64,000 bases of DNA. Origin: Leptasterias polaris (Eukaryota > Echinodermata > Asteroidea > Forcipulatida > Asteriidae). Shown here piece by piece: positions 44,140 to 56,182 of this stretch. The stretch spans positions 3,012,001 to 3,076,000 of the forward strand of contig JAZGTN010000058.1 of assembly GCA_037783415.1 (NCBI GenBank). The letters run 5' to 3'. The position numbers and the translations under genes are program-made. The stretch's first letter is position 1. Each line of letters opens with the position of its first letter. The notes under the pieces are model-generated. The model was not told where the DNA came from and made no database searches. It saw only the letters and a list, made by a program, of their open reading frames with translations.

Positions 44140-47100
44140 TTACTTGGTTTTCTTCCCTCTCTTCCCTCGTGTGGTGCTTTGTGGCATATCCTCGGGTCCT
44201 TTCTTTCTCTTCCCTCTCGCTTTAACTGGCACCTGAACAGTACCCGATACCCCTTGAGATGCTGCAATGGCTAATTCCTGCACAGGTTGGGTTCTAGCTA
44301 CCGGTTGTGTTATTTTACTAAACCTTGAGACAAAAGTATTTACTGCAGTGTTCTTATCCGGTCGAGTCCGAGTGCTAGATATTGGGCCAGGATTGCAGAC
44401 TAGCTGTGGATACATCTCCCTGGACGTCTTGTCTCTCTCCTGGCATAGAAGTGCAGCCTTTTTTATGACTCTATTCGCATAGTCTGAAATTAATACAAAT
44501 ATGCAAACATGCACTCTATAAAATCAAACACTGAGACTCAACTTTTTCCTTAAAAAACATGTGAATGAATTCCAATTTCCAAAACAAGTGACGACTTCTG
44601 TTGGACTTAATCTAATTTTCAGTTTTTAAGTATAGGGAGCTACAGCACATATGGCACTGAGTAGTAGAAGGTATGCATAAGTATATTGATCAACTACCAT
44701 CATCATTCACTTTCACAATAAAATTGTGCAAACCAATGACCAAAATGCTACAGGCAGTAAAATTAAACTGTAGTTGAACTTACCATATGTGCTTTTGACC
44801 AGGAGCTTCTGAACAGTGTAACCCCCAGTGTCCTGCTTTGATCGTGGAAAAACAATGTTGTACTGGAGAACACCCTTTGCAGTCTTGGATTGTCTGCGTC
44901 CTGCATTCTCATTATAATGCAGAGCTGCCAAGTAGATTCTGTATGATTAGACAAAATATATAGTACTAAAAATGCAAGAGGATAAACATTAAAATGTTTG
45001 GGGCCATCCAAGCCAGCAAGCGATTTAAAATACAGACAAAGGTATACAGACTACAGACACGTCCATGACATTTGTCTGAATCCAAGTGAAGTCACTTGTC
45101 ATGGCCCAAGTCATCTCATTTTCAAGTCAATTCAGGTCATTGACTTAATTCAGGTCGAGTTATAAATCAGTAACTCTTTAAACTGCCTTTTTTATTACAG
45201 TAAATTAATTGTACAAGTGGTTGTCAACAGTATATTAATCACTAACCTGCACAGCATCCCCTCAAATGAAAACACAAACATTTTGGGTGCGAAGTGATTG
45301 ATGACCGAATGAAAGGCCTCAACACTAGATGTTTGCATTGATGGGGAGAGCATCTGGACGTCCTTTCGAAGATATATGGAACCAAGAACCTTTCCTACCT
45401 CTTGTGCTGGTTTGGTTCCTATTTGTGTAAAAAAACCAAAAGTAATTAATTTTGTTGTAAACTGAAGATATTGGTTTGAATTTTTGTATTTTTTTCAAAA
45501 TAACACTGATATTTTAAACAAAATGCATAAAGCGCAGCTTTATCAAGTTGTACCAACATGATTTTGTTCACTTTTAGTGTTTAAATTGCTAAGAAGAGAT
45601 ATTCTGACCTGGTTGTAACCATTCACGTTCTGGCAATGGTCCATGGGCACATCTTTGAAAGATTGGGTTGTCATGAGTATGTATGTTGAGGAGATGATTA
45701 TGCACACTGTCAAATTTGGCCAGCATCAGTTCCTTGTCCCCATCATGTGTAGAGGCAGCCACCCAGTAGATGTTATTGATGATCGACTAAATCCAGGGCT
45801 GAATGACACCACATCCTGACAGCTTACTGATTGCCACAAGCTTCTTCTTAAGTCCTGTGTAATAGAAAAAATTGTACAAATTGTGCACATTAATATTTAG
45901 AAATACTGTAATGATCAGGGTCCTCATTTCGTCAACTCTTTTTTACAACTATCGATGAACTATTTATTAGACCTGAAAGGGGACCCTTATTTCTCAAGCA
46001 CCACTGTCTTTTTCAAAGAAAGACGTATGGTTTCTCACCTTTTGCAACATGCCAAACATCATAATAGTGTTTGACTCCTGATGTGGGCACTACCTTCTCC
46101 CGGATGTGCTTGGCAATCTGACGGTGTCTATCTGTGACGATAGCAGACACTGTTATCATTGCGTTGTCCACCCACATCAACGTTCTTATTAGTCCTTCAA
46201 TCTCCATCAAGTTGGACTTGTTTCCAACCTCATTCTTCTACCAAAAACAAAGTAAGAAAATGAGCTCTTAAAGGTTGGTTATTTGTTGGGTATATTGCTT
46301 GGACTTTTTTAGTGCACAGAAAGAATTTACTCCATAAAGCAAGAAAGGCAAAATGCCCATTATAAAAATCTTTGAAATATAAACAATTCCTGTTAATTGG
46401 GTGGCAGGGGGAGGGGCTGCACAAAGGTTGCAGCTAGTCTTTACAGCTGAAAAAAGGTTATCCCACAGTAAAAGATAAATAGGGGAGAGGTAGGATGAAA
46501 TACTTTTCATAAAAAATATAAAAAAATTACATAAATTGTAATGATGTAACTACAGTAAATATTGAAATTTACCTGTACTACTTCAATGTGAAGTACTTTG
46601 TTCACATTCATCTCGAGGGTGCTGTAGCATCCATACTTTGCTGAATGGCCCATACTGTCTGCCCTCATGTCAGTTCCTAAAAATGCTCCACTCTCACGAC
46701 TTCGCAGATTCTGTACAATCAACTCTTGGGAAGTTTTCCAAACATGGCTAATGGCTGGCTGAAGGAACCTGCATTTTTGGTAACATGTAAAAATAATTTC
46801 TCCAACATCTTTTTGCAAATAACCTCATGTGAATCATTTAGAAGATTAATTCTAACTGATGCATGTACTTTCATGCCTGTTTGAGAAAACATTAGAAGTT
46901 TGTACAGTAATTGTTTTTTTTAAAAAGATTAACAGAAACAAAGTTGATGACATGTGGTTTCTAATTAGTTCAACTAATTTGTGCATTTTGTTCACAGAAT
47001 TTAAAAGAACATGAACAGATTTTAAATCTAATGAGGAATGCAGTACAAAAGTGTCTTGGTTCCATGAAAACAACCATGGATGTTTTGATGTGTATTCCGA

Positions 47101-50100
47101 CTGTCTTCAGAAAAAAAATTTAAATCATAGAAATAATGAGATGAGAATAATTCAAACTGATAGGCCCTAATTATGATATTGCTCGTGGACAAACATTTGT
47201 GCTAGTTGCCAGTCAAATTCTACCATATCAAAATGCAACTGTGAATTTAGTATTTGAAAATACGCTTCACTGTTAAGCATAGTAAACTGACCATTTTTGG
47301 TGATTGAAGAAGGATTCATACGAAATGGTGGCAATGTTGAGGGATGTCAAAGCCCGCAGGAATTTCTTAGGACTACATCCTGAAGTCAAGCAAGCTGCAG
47401 AAAGAAGGAGGTTGCCAGCTGCGATGTTACCGATCATGGGCTGACTCCTCCAGTTCTTTATCTGGCCGCAGCCACGCTTCCTGCAAATTTGTAGCACTTT
47501 AATGAGGGTGCCAGAGAGGGGACGAGAAATCGTGACTTTTGCCACAGCGTCACACTTGTGGCACTTCTGAAACAGTTGTAGAAGACTGGACCGAAAGACA
47601 ATATATTTTGAATCGTCTACTACATCATATGTAATCTTTTCTCCATCAGAACTGTGAAAGACAAAAAGACAGAAGTCAATGTGTTGAGCAATAAACTGAG
47701 CAACAAAAAGTCCTTCGAACAATATCCATCTGTTACAGACACTGGTTTCATAATAGATGCGACTTGTCCAATCCTGGGCCCGATTTTAATAGAGGTGATG
47801 AAGTAGACAATAGTGCTTAACAATTTTCTGCTGATCATAATAAGCAAGAGACCACAGTTGCAAACTTTACATAATGATATGGTATTTTGGCAGGCAACCT
47901 TTTTCTGGCAAGGACAATTGTTTTATACTTTGCGTACTGTATGTATGAAGTTGGGCCCAGCTCTGAATACAGAAAAACATTTCCATTCCAATCAGTATGC
48001 TCTGATTGGCTTGAATAAAGCTTTTATTAAAGTTGGTTTTCCATCAACACTTGTTCATTGAAGGATACTTTTCAAGTGTATAGGCCCAGAGAAACATTTA
48101 AGATTACAGTTCTTACTATATGGTTTATTTTTACCTTGTGCTTGTATCGGCACTGTCATGACTAGATGGCACATAGTCACTTTCACTAACAGACTCTGAA
48201 GTAGGATCATCAGATACAGGTTCCTCAGGAAATGTAGCAGCTTTTGCTGCTGGTTGAGTGACGGTATGTGTTGAGCATTGCAGTTTTTTTAGCGGCTTCC
48301 CCTTGACAATGGAACATTCTGTGATTTTGTTTTCACACTTCAGTAGTCGCTTTACCTGAACACCTAGAATTAAATTTAAAGGGACACAATAGGAGACTTT
48401 AGTAAATAACTGCAGTTATACTCACACCATAAGTAAATGGATGTTATCAAGGTTTTGTTTGGTAAAAACCAAAGAAATGAAAGAAAAGGTCAAGGCATTG
48501 TCCCTTCAGTTCGAGTCTGTGTCCATTATGCAACAGCCACAAACATGGTGACTTGAGCCCGAGTTGTGAGTCAAAAAGTCTGCAAAGTACCTCACTTCAG
48601 GGTTTTGCCTCAAAATATCTCATTCAGCAGTTTATGGAACATACAAATCTGAAAGCACAGTTGTAAGGTGCTGCACATGTGACAGGTGTAGAAAAACCTT
48701 TGTCCAGTAGGAGACTTAGTGTTTATGCTCCCTTCCACTGTTTATATTTCCAATTTAATCTCTTCTAGCACCCTGTACAAGTTAATTTCTAGGAATTCCT
48801 GTAATAAACAACCCTCTTGCTTAATCCTTAATCCTTCATCCTTGTAGTGGTAATTAATTCACCCCTGTAGTTTACTTCAGATAGCAGCCTGGCAGCGCAA
48901 GGGGAGCACTCCACCTTTGTGTGTACTCCCACCATCACTAACTATTTCTTTGATTTTATGTACTGGTGGTTCTTCATGTTTTAAGTTTTGCCTGCGTCAA
49001 GTAATTTACTGCTATGAACTTGGTTTTAAAGCCATTTTGATTTTAATTTGTAACCTTCTTTGGCACTGTGTTTTGTTGTTTTTAGTGGTTTCTATAAATT
49101 CTTTTTCTTCAAGTATTCTGGGTTTAGTTCAATAGTTTCTATTGGTCTTGGTTTAGAGTTTACTTGGTTTATTGACTATATTTCGATCACTGGTTTTGCT
49201 TTTGGTCATTGCCTTATAATCAATAAAGTTATTTTTAATTTTTTGTTTGTTGAGAAACCTACATTTTGAGTCCCTGTCCTACTTTTTGCATTTCTTCGCG
49301 TCTTGACCCTATTCGATCCTTAGATTAATTGAGTTTTTCTGAAGTGAGTTTCCCCAGAGCGTAGTTTTATTTAGTTTTATTCAAGTGATCCATTTTTCCG
49401 GGTTACACACACATTTACCTTTATTGACTGGGTGAAACATCTTTGGCTTAGTTTGTGTCCTTTTAGACCTCACTGATGTGTGGTGGGCATCCCTTGGCAA
49501 GATATTAATTTGACTACTGGCAATGTGATGTATGGAGCAACACCATCTTGCAACTGTTTGGGTCGACTGATCAATCCCCTGATGAAATAAATTACACATT
49601 GTAAAAAGATGAAATCCAGGAGTAAAATTAAGAAATACACAAATAAACCAATTTAGCAAGGTGTTCACACTGAATGGGTTGTCACCAACAGGGGGTACTC
49701 CCCAAATGTATACCCAGGCAATATCAAACCTATGTTATGCTCTGTGACTGCCTATACTACTCAGGAGCAATTGCATTCAGGTCATAATTACCCACTATTC
49801 ATCAATGAGACTTACAGGCTATTCCAAGATTGGACAGAATATGAATTTTGTTCCTCTTCTATCAATAGATTGTGCAAGTCTTGCCCACATACAAATATTG
49901 TGGAGACCTAGCCTAGGTCCCCTGTTGGTTTATGTTTGAAGAAACAAAATCATTCACATTTTCATGTGTCAATGTTTGAACATATAGTGTGAGACTAAGG
50001 CGTGGTATATTATTGACTAGGATGTGGTGTATTGAGAACAACTAAAAGGGGGAGCTCAAAATTATTACAAAACAGTAACATTGCACTTACTGATGTTGTG

Positions 50101-51675
50101 GTCATAGTACAAACTGCAATGGTTGCTCTGTTAGGCTCATTGGAAGGTGCATCCGGATGAGGCACAGTTACATCAGTGTCTTTGATGATTTCCAACCCTG
50201 CTGAAAAAAACTTTTAAATAAGGAATACAATATGGTCAGTGTTGTGCCAAATGTTGCTTGAAATAAAACCTGATTGTGAAACATTTAAATCACATGACAA
50301 AATAAGAATGTCATTATTGTTATTGTAAACAAAGACAATAGACAAAAACCAATTGTGCAAATTCGCTGAAAACTGTTGTTTTCTTGAAAATGAGCACAAT
50401 GATAACAGTTATAGGGGACAAGAAGTTGTTTTTAATGACAGAACAACTGTTTTGCTTTCTTATGAAGAATATATTGTACATGTAGGATGGTTTACCTGTT
50501 TTGTGCTGGAACTTTCTGGTCTGACACCTGAAGGTTCACCGTACCTTGTATTGTATTCATCCAGTGCTTCTTGCAAAATCTGAAGGAAAGTGTCAACATT
50601 TAACTCAGCTTTGTTGAAATTGAAGCAAATAACTAAGCACTTATCAAGTTACTTTATAACTACTGATGTTCCACAATGATTTAGTCTATTTAAACAAGGA
50701 GCTGTTCATGAGGGTTGTTTAATTTCATAGTAGTCTGTTAATTTGGCCAAATTGAAAAGTTGTGAGTTAATGAGAAATAAATAAAACTGCAAATGTTTGG
50801 GCTGAATTGTAAACCAAAAATGTCTACTCAAAAGAAAAAAACACAGTGAAGATAGCAAAAACAAATCTATTTTTTTTTACAGTGCAAGAAAAAACAAAAA
50901 ACAAACAGGTCAACACATACACAAACATAATTTTGCCAATTCATACTCTTAGTCTTACCCTAATTGCTCTATGCTCTTAGTCTTACCATCTTTTACCTTT
51001 GACTAAACTATTTCCCCAAAAACCCAAGAAGAAACAAAACGTGAGGAAACCCCTCCTGAACTTGAAGTATAAACGATGACTACATCCTCACTTCACTTGA
51101 GGACGAGTTGGCAAATACAAGTTTTTGAGGGTACGAGTTGGTTGGCGTACGTGAGTTGGCAAGGGTATTCTGTTCCTGCACGGTTTGTTTGTTTTTCCCA
51201 AGTGAAAATAAATTATGTTCCACCCCGATATTCGTGTGAATGATTTTTTCACTGATTAAATTATGAATAAGAACTGAAGGGTATTTATATTCATGCCTAC
51301 CCGGCTTTTCTGACGTTTCTTGAATGCCGTTCCGAAATGCTTTGCTGGCTGTGTCATCTCGGCATTACTCTCCCGACTATCGTCTTTCGAAGTTGATGGG
51401 GCTTTCAGGCTTGGTACAGAGCCTGGCTTCAGTCTGAAGTTCCGTTTGAGCCCCATGCTGCTCTGAAGCTTCACAGAGTCATCCCTGCACTCATCTTTGA
51501 AGTGTGCGCTGCAAATCGTGGACCATTTGGTCAGCTTAAAATCAGACCGAGTGTTGTCTACGAAACGCACCCATTCCTTGCAAGTGGAAGGATTTCTCGG
51601 AAACCGGACAAAATGTACCTCAGGATTCTTGGTTGTCTTCCTCTTACAACCACCAACGACACATGATGCTGGCAT
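44140..51675 (-). pseudogene. THAP-domain, DDE-type transposase-like gene, twelve exons, one in-frame TAG
   Basis: Exons on the minus strand: 51675-51301, about 50579-50496, about 50190-50093, 49578-49419, 48363-48135, 47651-47292, 46768-46573, 46237-46039, 45854-45609, 45418-45247, 44938-44784 and 44483-44140. Residues 1-90 are a THAP finger (MPASCVVGGC, later TICSAHF). Exons 2-5 encode a variable Ser/Thr-rich linker; phase between exons 2 and 3 is not resolved. Exons 6-11 are phase-consistent. They carry CHKCD/CRKRGC cysteine pairs, QPMIGNIAAGNLLLSAACLT, GTDMRADSMGHSAKYG, IVTDRHRQIAKHIRE, HYYDVWHVAK, SPSMQTSSVEAFHSVINHFA and ALHYNENAGR. Asp of MRADS, Asp of TDRH and Glu of SSVEAFH are candidate catalytic acids. 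The tail is Lys/Arg-rich (GKRGKKTK). Exon 9 has TAG at 45789-45787 inside PWI-stop-SIINNIYW. This is a THAP-transposase family seen in many invertebrates; P-element-like ancestry is only a possibility. Confidence 0.8.
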
Positions 51676-53754
51676 ATTACCCTTGCACCCAAGACACGTT
51701 TGTAAAAGCAGATTTTAACACGATTTCTATATCGAAATTGTCGAAAGCACATGCATAAACAACACGTCCCCAACTGAACAACGCGTCTACCTGTTTGTTT
51801 ACAAAGCTATAACTCCCACAAATGAGGTCACATGGAATCGCGCCGCCAACGGCAGAAGTGTTTTTAGTTTTTCAAAACCTTGAGGTTGGGGTCTAATTTT
51901 TTGATCGATAATTACGAAAAATCCAGAAGTGTAAAAACATCAAAATTACAATTAAATCACAAACAAACACATTATAAACAAGTTTAAATAGCATCCCCGT
52001 TACAAAATTCTCGTTCAAGTACTTCTTTAAGATCAAATGGAAAGAGCAGCTAGATGTAGGAGAGACTGGCATAGACAACTTGACAGAAGGTGAGGAATAC
52101 CCAAGAATAATAGTTATTGTTAACTTTACCTTATTATATTCAGTGCAAAGTGGCAAAAGAATACTCAACAATTGTATATTCTGAAAAAAAGTTTTAAAAC
52201 TGAGCTAGATAGAAGCCATTAGTTGGATTGATTCCGTTTCCTTTGTCGGTACTATTATTACTTTATTTTGCTACTTTCTGACGATTTTTATGACAACTTA
52301 TACACATGAGTGCACTAAATATGGCCATTTGGCAAGCAAACTCAAGGGACTCTTGCATTATTATTTCCATCAACATGTCTGCTCTGCATGTGTGTATTTT
52401 AAGCTGTCTTATTTTTCTCTCACTATCCTGCAGTTGATTGACATACATAATTTGTTCATTTGAATTCTTTTCATCATTTCAGAGGAGTGTCAAGAGCTTG
52501 CTTTCAGTATCCTACCATTACTTTTTGTGGGGAGGAGCAAGGGAATGCAATGGAGATGCACCCCTGGAGAATCCCTGCGATCATTTATAAATATGAAACC
52601 TGTAAGCTATTATTATATTTTTTGATAATTGTTTCAATATGTCCTATTAATGAGTGGTTTTTATTGTGAGACATTGTAAAACGAGGCTAATTCCTCATTC
52701 AGCTGGGGGGTTAAAAAAAGTAAATTTGTCCAAATCAAAACACTTGGCGTTTGTAGTGTTTGTGACCCTTTTTCAGAAAACTAGAAACCATGTTTTCAGG
52801 GCTTCCGTTTTAACTATTAATAGGGATAACGCTTCCAAGGGTTTCAGTTTCCAGTACTCCTGAAAGTGCTAACTTATCTCTTTATACTTACAAAGTTTAA
52901 GCCTTTATAAAGCAAAATAAAAACAAGCCACAAATAAAAGATTAAAATAGTTCCTAACAAAAAACCCAATAATGCTGTGTTTATAAATTATTTTCAGATA
53001 GGTTGTATACACAGCATTATTGGTTTTTCTGTATTGTGAAATGCTTGTTTACTGCCGAGTTACTTTTATTTATATTTATCTTCTAAACACATTTACTTAT
53101 TATGATGTACAATCGAAAATGTTGATCTTTTACTTTTGGTTTGTTATTACTTTAGTTTACACTTTGAAAATTGTATTTTGTTTGTACCATGTACTTCTTT
53201 TTGTACCTACCCTGTTGTTATTGCTTTCTGTACATACCCTGTTGTTATTGGATTTTATTTAAAAAAAATTGTAAATTGGTTTATTGAGTATGATTTAATG
53301 TTTGTTTGTGTTGTTGTTTTTTTTTTTTTGTATTTTTTATTTTTTTTGGGGGGGGTTGTTTTAGCTTTTGTTTTGTATTTTGTAACTGTTGCCCCAACGG
53401 CCGCGCATACCAGCGCGCATTACTTTTGGAATTCTAAATTAATATTACACATTATTGTGTAGAAATACTACACAACTGTTGTTCAGTTGCTAGGTTCATA
53501 TAGTAAACAGGGGTTAAACTTTTTGAAGATTTTACACAACCGAAATAACAGTGTTAAGGCCCATGATGCACATTTCAACAGTCCTGAAGTGCGAATCACC
53601 GCTGGTGCCAGCACACACGAGACTAGTGATCGGGTTTAAAAATAGCCTGACTTTATAGCGGGCTAGGTCCGGAATCCCAGCTGCGCCACAACGTGTCTCT
53701 GTGCGTTATTCCCACTAGAAGCTGTTAGCTTGCACCAGCCGCAGTTTGAGGAGA
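51676..53754. other. Intergenic region, no gene supported
   Basis: Upstream of the THAP gene start. It holds AT-rich spacer, a T-rich and G-rich low-complexity block at about 53310-53360, and inverted TGTGTAG/CTACACA words near 53455-53475. Plus-strand frames at 53020-53460 are hydrophobic by base composition and are not believed. Confidence 0.45.
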
Positions 53755-54438
53755 TGGCGAGAGTTTTCAAAGCTAAAACATCACAGCGGAACAAGTATCC
53801 ATGTGCAAGGCCATCCTAAAGGACCAATGTTTGTCTATGCAAACTGAGGAGATATTTTTCTTGATTTTTGAAGAAGCAGAAAGAGAAGCAAAAAACCTCA
53901 CTACAGCCCGGGAGCTTCCAAGATGTACAGGACGACCACCAAAAGGATCATCGAAGGATCTGATGCATATTCCTGGGAAAAAATTCAGCAATACTACCGA
54001 CAACAGGACTACCAACTGTTAAATAATCTGTTGACCGAATTAGATCGCCATTTGATCAACCAACATTATCCATTTTATCAGATGTCGAGAATGCTGATGT
54101 CGAGATTATGATAACGTCTGCAGCAAATTGCACTAGGTTCAAATTGCCACCAGCTCTGTGCACTTTGTACGCCAACGATTTGGACACAGATCGCTTAAAG
54201 GTGCATCTATCCATTCTTCGTGATGTTGTTCGGGCTTAAATGATCGCCAGCCAGCCAATATGCAACTCACACACATCAAGCAGGTTTCTAAAATTTCACA
54301 AATCTTGCAACAAAATGCTACTACCAGAATACTTCTCTCAGAAATTCACAGGTTATTACGGTTACATTTCACAATTTCCATGTCCAATGCTACATCTGAA
54401 CGAAGGTTCTCTGCGCTACGTTGTCTAAAAACAAACCT
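53755..54438 (+). pseudogene. hAT (ZMYM1-like) transposase remnant
   Basis: Read across three frames, the pieces fall in family order. First is ELPRCTGRPPK with YSWEKIQQYYRQQDYQLLNN, then LTELDRHLINQHYPFYQ. Next come DVENADVEIMITSAANCTRF and LPPALCTLYANDLDTDRLKV. Last is the hAT dimerisation motif TISMSNATSERRFSALRCLK, then TNLKP. Stops and frame changes separate the blocks, and the N-terminal half is missing. The homology stops at 54438 inside the dimerisation domain, exactly where the Harbinger element begins. Confidence 0.8.
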
Positions 54439-55030
54439 AAAGCCCCTGTCACACGGGGCAATTTTCTTGCAGGTTGCTGGCAATATTTTTCTGGCAACGT
54501 CGAGGCATTTTTTTTTGACGCAACTTTGATGACACACGCGGCGACACACGCGGCAATTTTGAAGCAACGGGCGCGCAACTAAATTACACGCAAATCGGGC
54601 AACAGTTGTTATAACGCCGCGAACGCAACTAGCCAATTAGCATCTTCATTGTCATCCGTCATCGGGTTGTGTCTCAGCTGCATTTTGTCGTCGGTAGGTT
54701 TTTTCTTACCAAGTATGTCTTTAAAACGAAACAAGGCTGCTGCGTTGTTGTGGGCGAGAAATTGGCTTCTTCGGAGAAAAGAACAGGGCTGTTTTGCTAA
54801 TTTGCTACAGATATGCCTACCACATTTTTGTTGTATTTTGTAAGTGAAATATTTTAAACATCCTAAAATCTATTAAAAGGTCATTAAAAACTTTTAAAAA
54901 TCAAGATGAAATTGACTCCAATCAGCGACTTTGAGTTATTTTAGGAGTATTGAAATTGAATCGGCATGTATACATGTAATCATAAACGACAAAGTCTGTT
55001 GGTGGTTCTGTGTGATAATACTTATTTGTG

Positions 55031-55313
55031 TTTTTATATATGATAGGTCATGGCTTCGAATTGATGGTATGAGTTTCCACCATCTCGCTGATCTTATTAG
55101 CCTCTTCATCCAAAAAGAAAGTATGCTGATGCGTGAGTCAATCTCACTGTTTGAGCGCCTCGCCAAACTTATGTATTTTTATATATGATAGGTCATGGCT
55201 TCGAATTGATGGTATGAGTTTCCACCATCTCGCTCATCTTATTAGCCTCTTCATCCAAAAAGAAAGTATGCTGATGCGTGAGTCAATCTCACTGTTTGAG
55301 CGCCTCACCAAAC
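55031..55313 (+). repeat. Tandem duplication of a Harbinger exon, period 145 bp
   Basis: The segment 55031-55168 is repeated at 55176-55313 with only two differences noticed (GCTGATC/GCTCATC and CTCGCC/CTCACC). Each copy includes a GATAG acceptor and the MSFHHLADLISLFIQKES exon. The RAG1-like element inserted at the end of the second copy. Confidence 0.95.
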
Positions 55314-55323
55314 ACGGCTGTTT

Positions 55324-56182
55324 CAATTACATTGCGCGTGCACTAAATAAGCCTATGCATTCATGTGTTCAGTAATTCTTTACTCCAATAATTAATACAC
55401 GCATCCACACATTCCCGAGTAGACGTGCACTGCCGTGGGACGCCTTTCGTGTGTGAGGAATAGCGCTGACATTGTCACATAATTGTTAATGCAGATGGGT
55501 CGATACTCTTCCGCTATTTTATTCACGTAAATATACTTACCTTTGGAGTATATGCCCCCAATCCTGTCGAGTAAATCATAATTATATCGAATTAAAAAGC
55601 ATTTTTCTTTTCAATATTTGTCACACAATAAGTTGAATAAATCGAGAAAACAAAAATTGATACAAATTTGTAGTAAACGTAATAGCTACTGTTTCGTCAT
55701 TTCTACAAACATAAACAAATACAGAATTGGTGAAAAAAATGTGTTACTGACATCTATCCCACTAGCGTGTTAAGGGCAAAAGGATTTATGTAAATATGAG
55801 CAATATTTCCAAGAGTATTTCCAAGCGCAGTCGGTAAAATTGTAAAAGTACATAATCATAATACACAGCATACACTTCGTGATATCAACGTGAGTGCGCA
55901 CGTACGTGGTTTGAGAATTACACGGACTACAAGTAAAATTATGTAAACCCAAGTGCGGGAAAACGAGTCGGAATGTGTCAAAGTTCACGGCGTTAATATA
56001 AACCTTACAGTTCGTGTTATCCAAATATCCATATGAGTACATTGGCAGGGGGATCACACAAACTACGCTTAAAATAATGGAAAATGAATTGTTTACTTTT
56101 CGGCTGCTCTTTCGCAACGTGTGTGTCACTGTCACAGTGTCAGGTTGTGCTGCCTGATCGGTGTCATGTCGGCCTGTTCAAC
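55324..56182 (+). other. 5' flank inside the RAG1-like element
   Basis: Non-coding. Contains GCGCGTGCACT, CACGTACGTGG-type words and two candidate ATGs just before the gene. The upstream one (56077) opens a different frame that stops quickly. No TATA box was fixed. Confidence 0.4.

Noticed and set aside
44267..44482. Plus-strand ORF near the THAP gene
   Set aside because: It is antisense to the last exon of the THAP gene, which is phase-consistent with its upstream exons.
53020..53462. Hydrophobic plus-strand ORFs resembling membrane proteins
   Set aside because: The Phe, Leu and Val richness follows from T-rich low-complexity DNA; there is no start context, motif or splice support.
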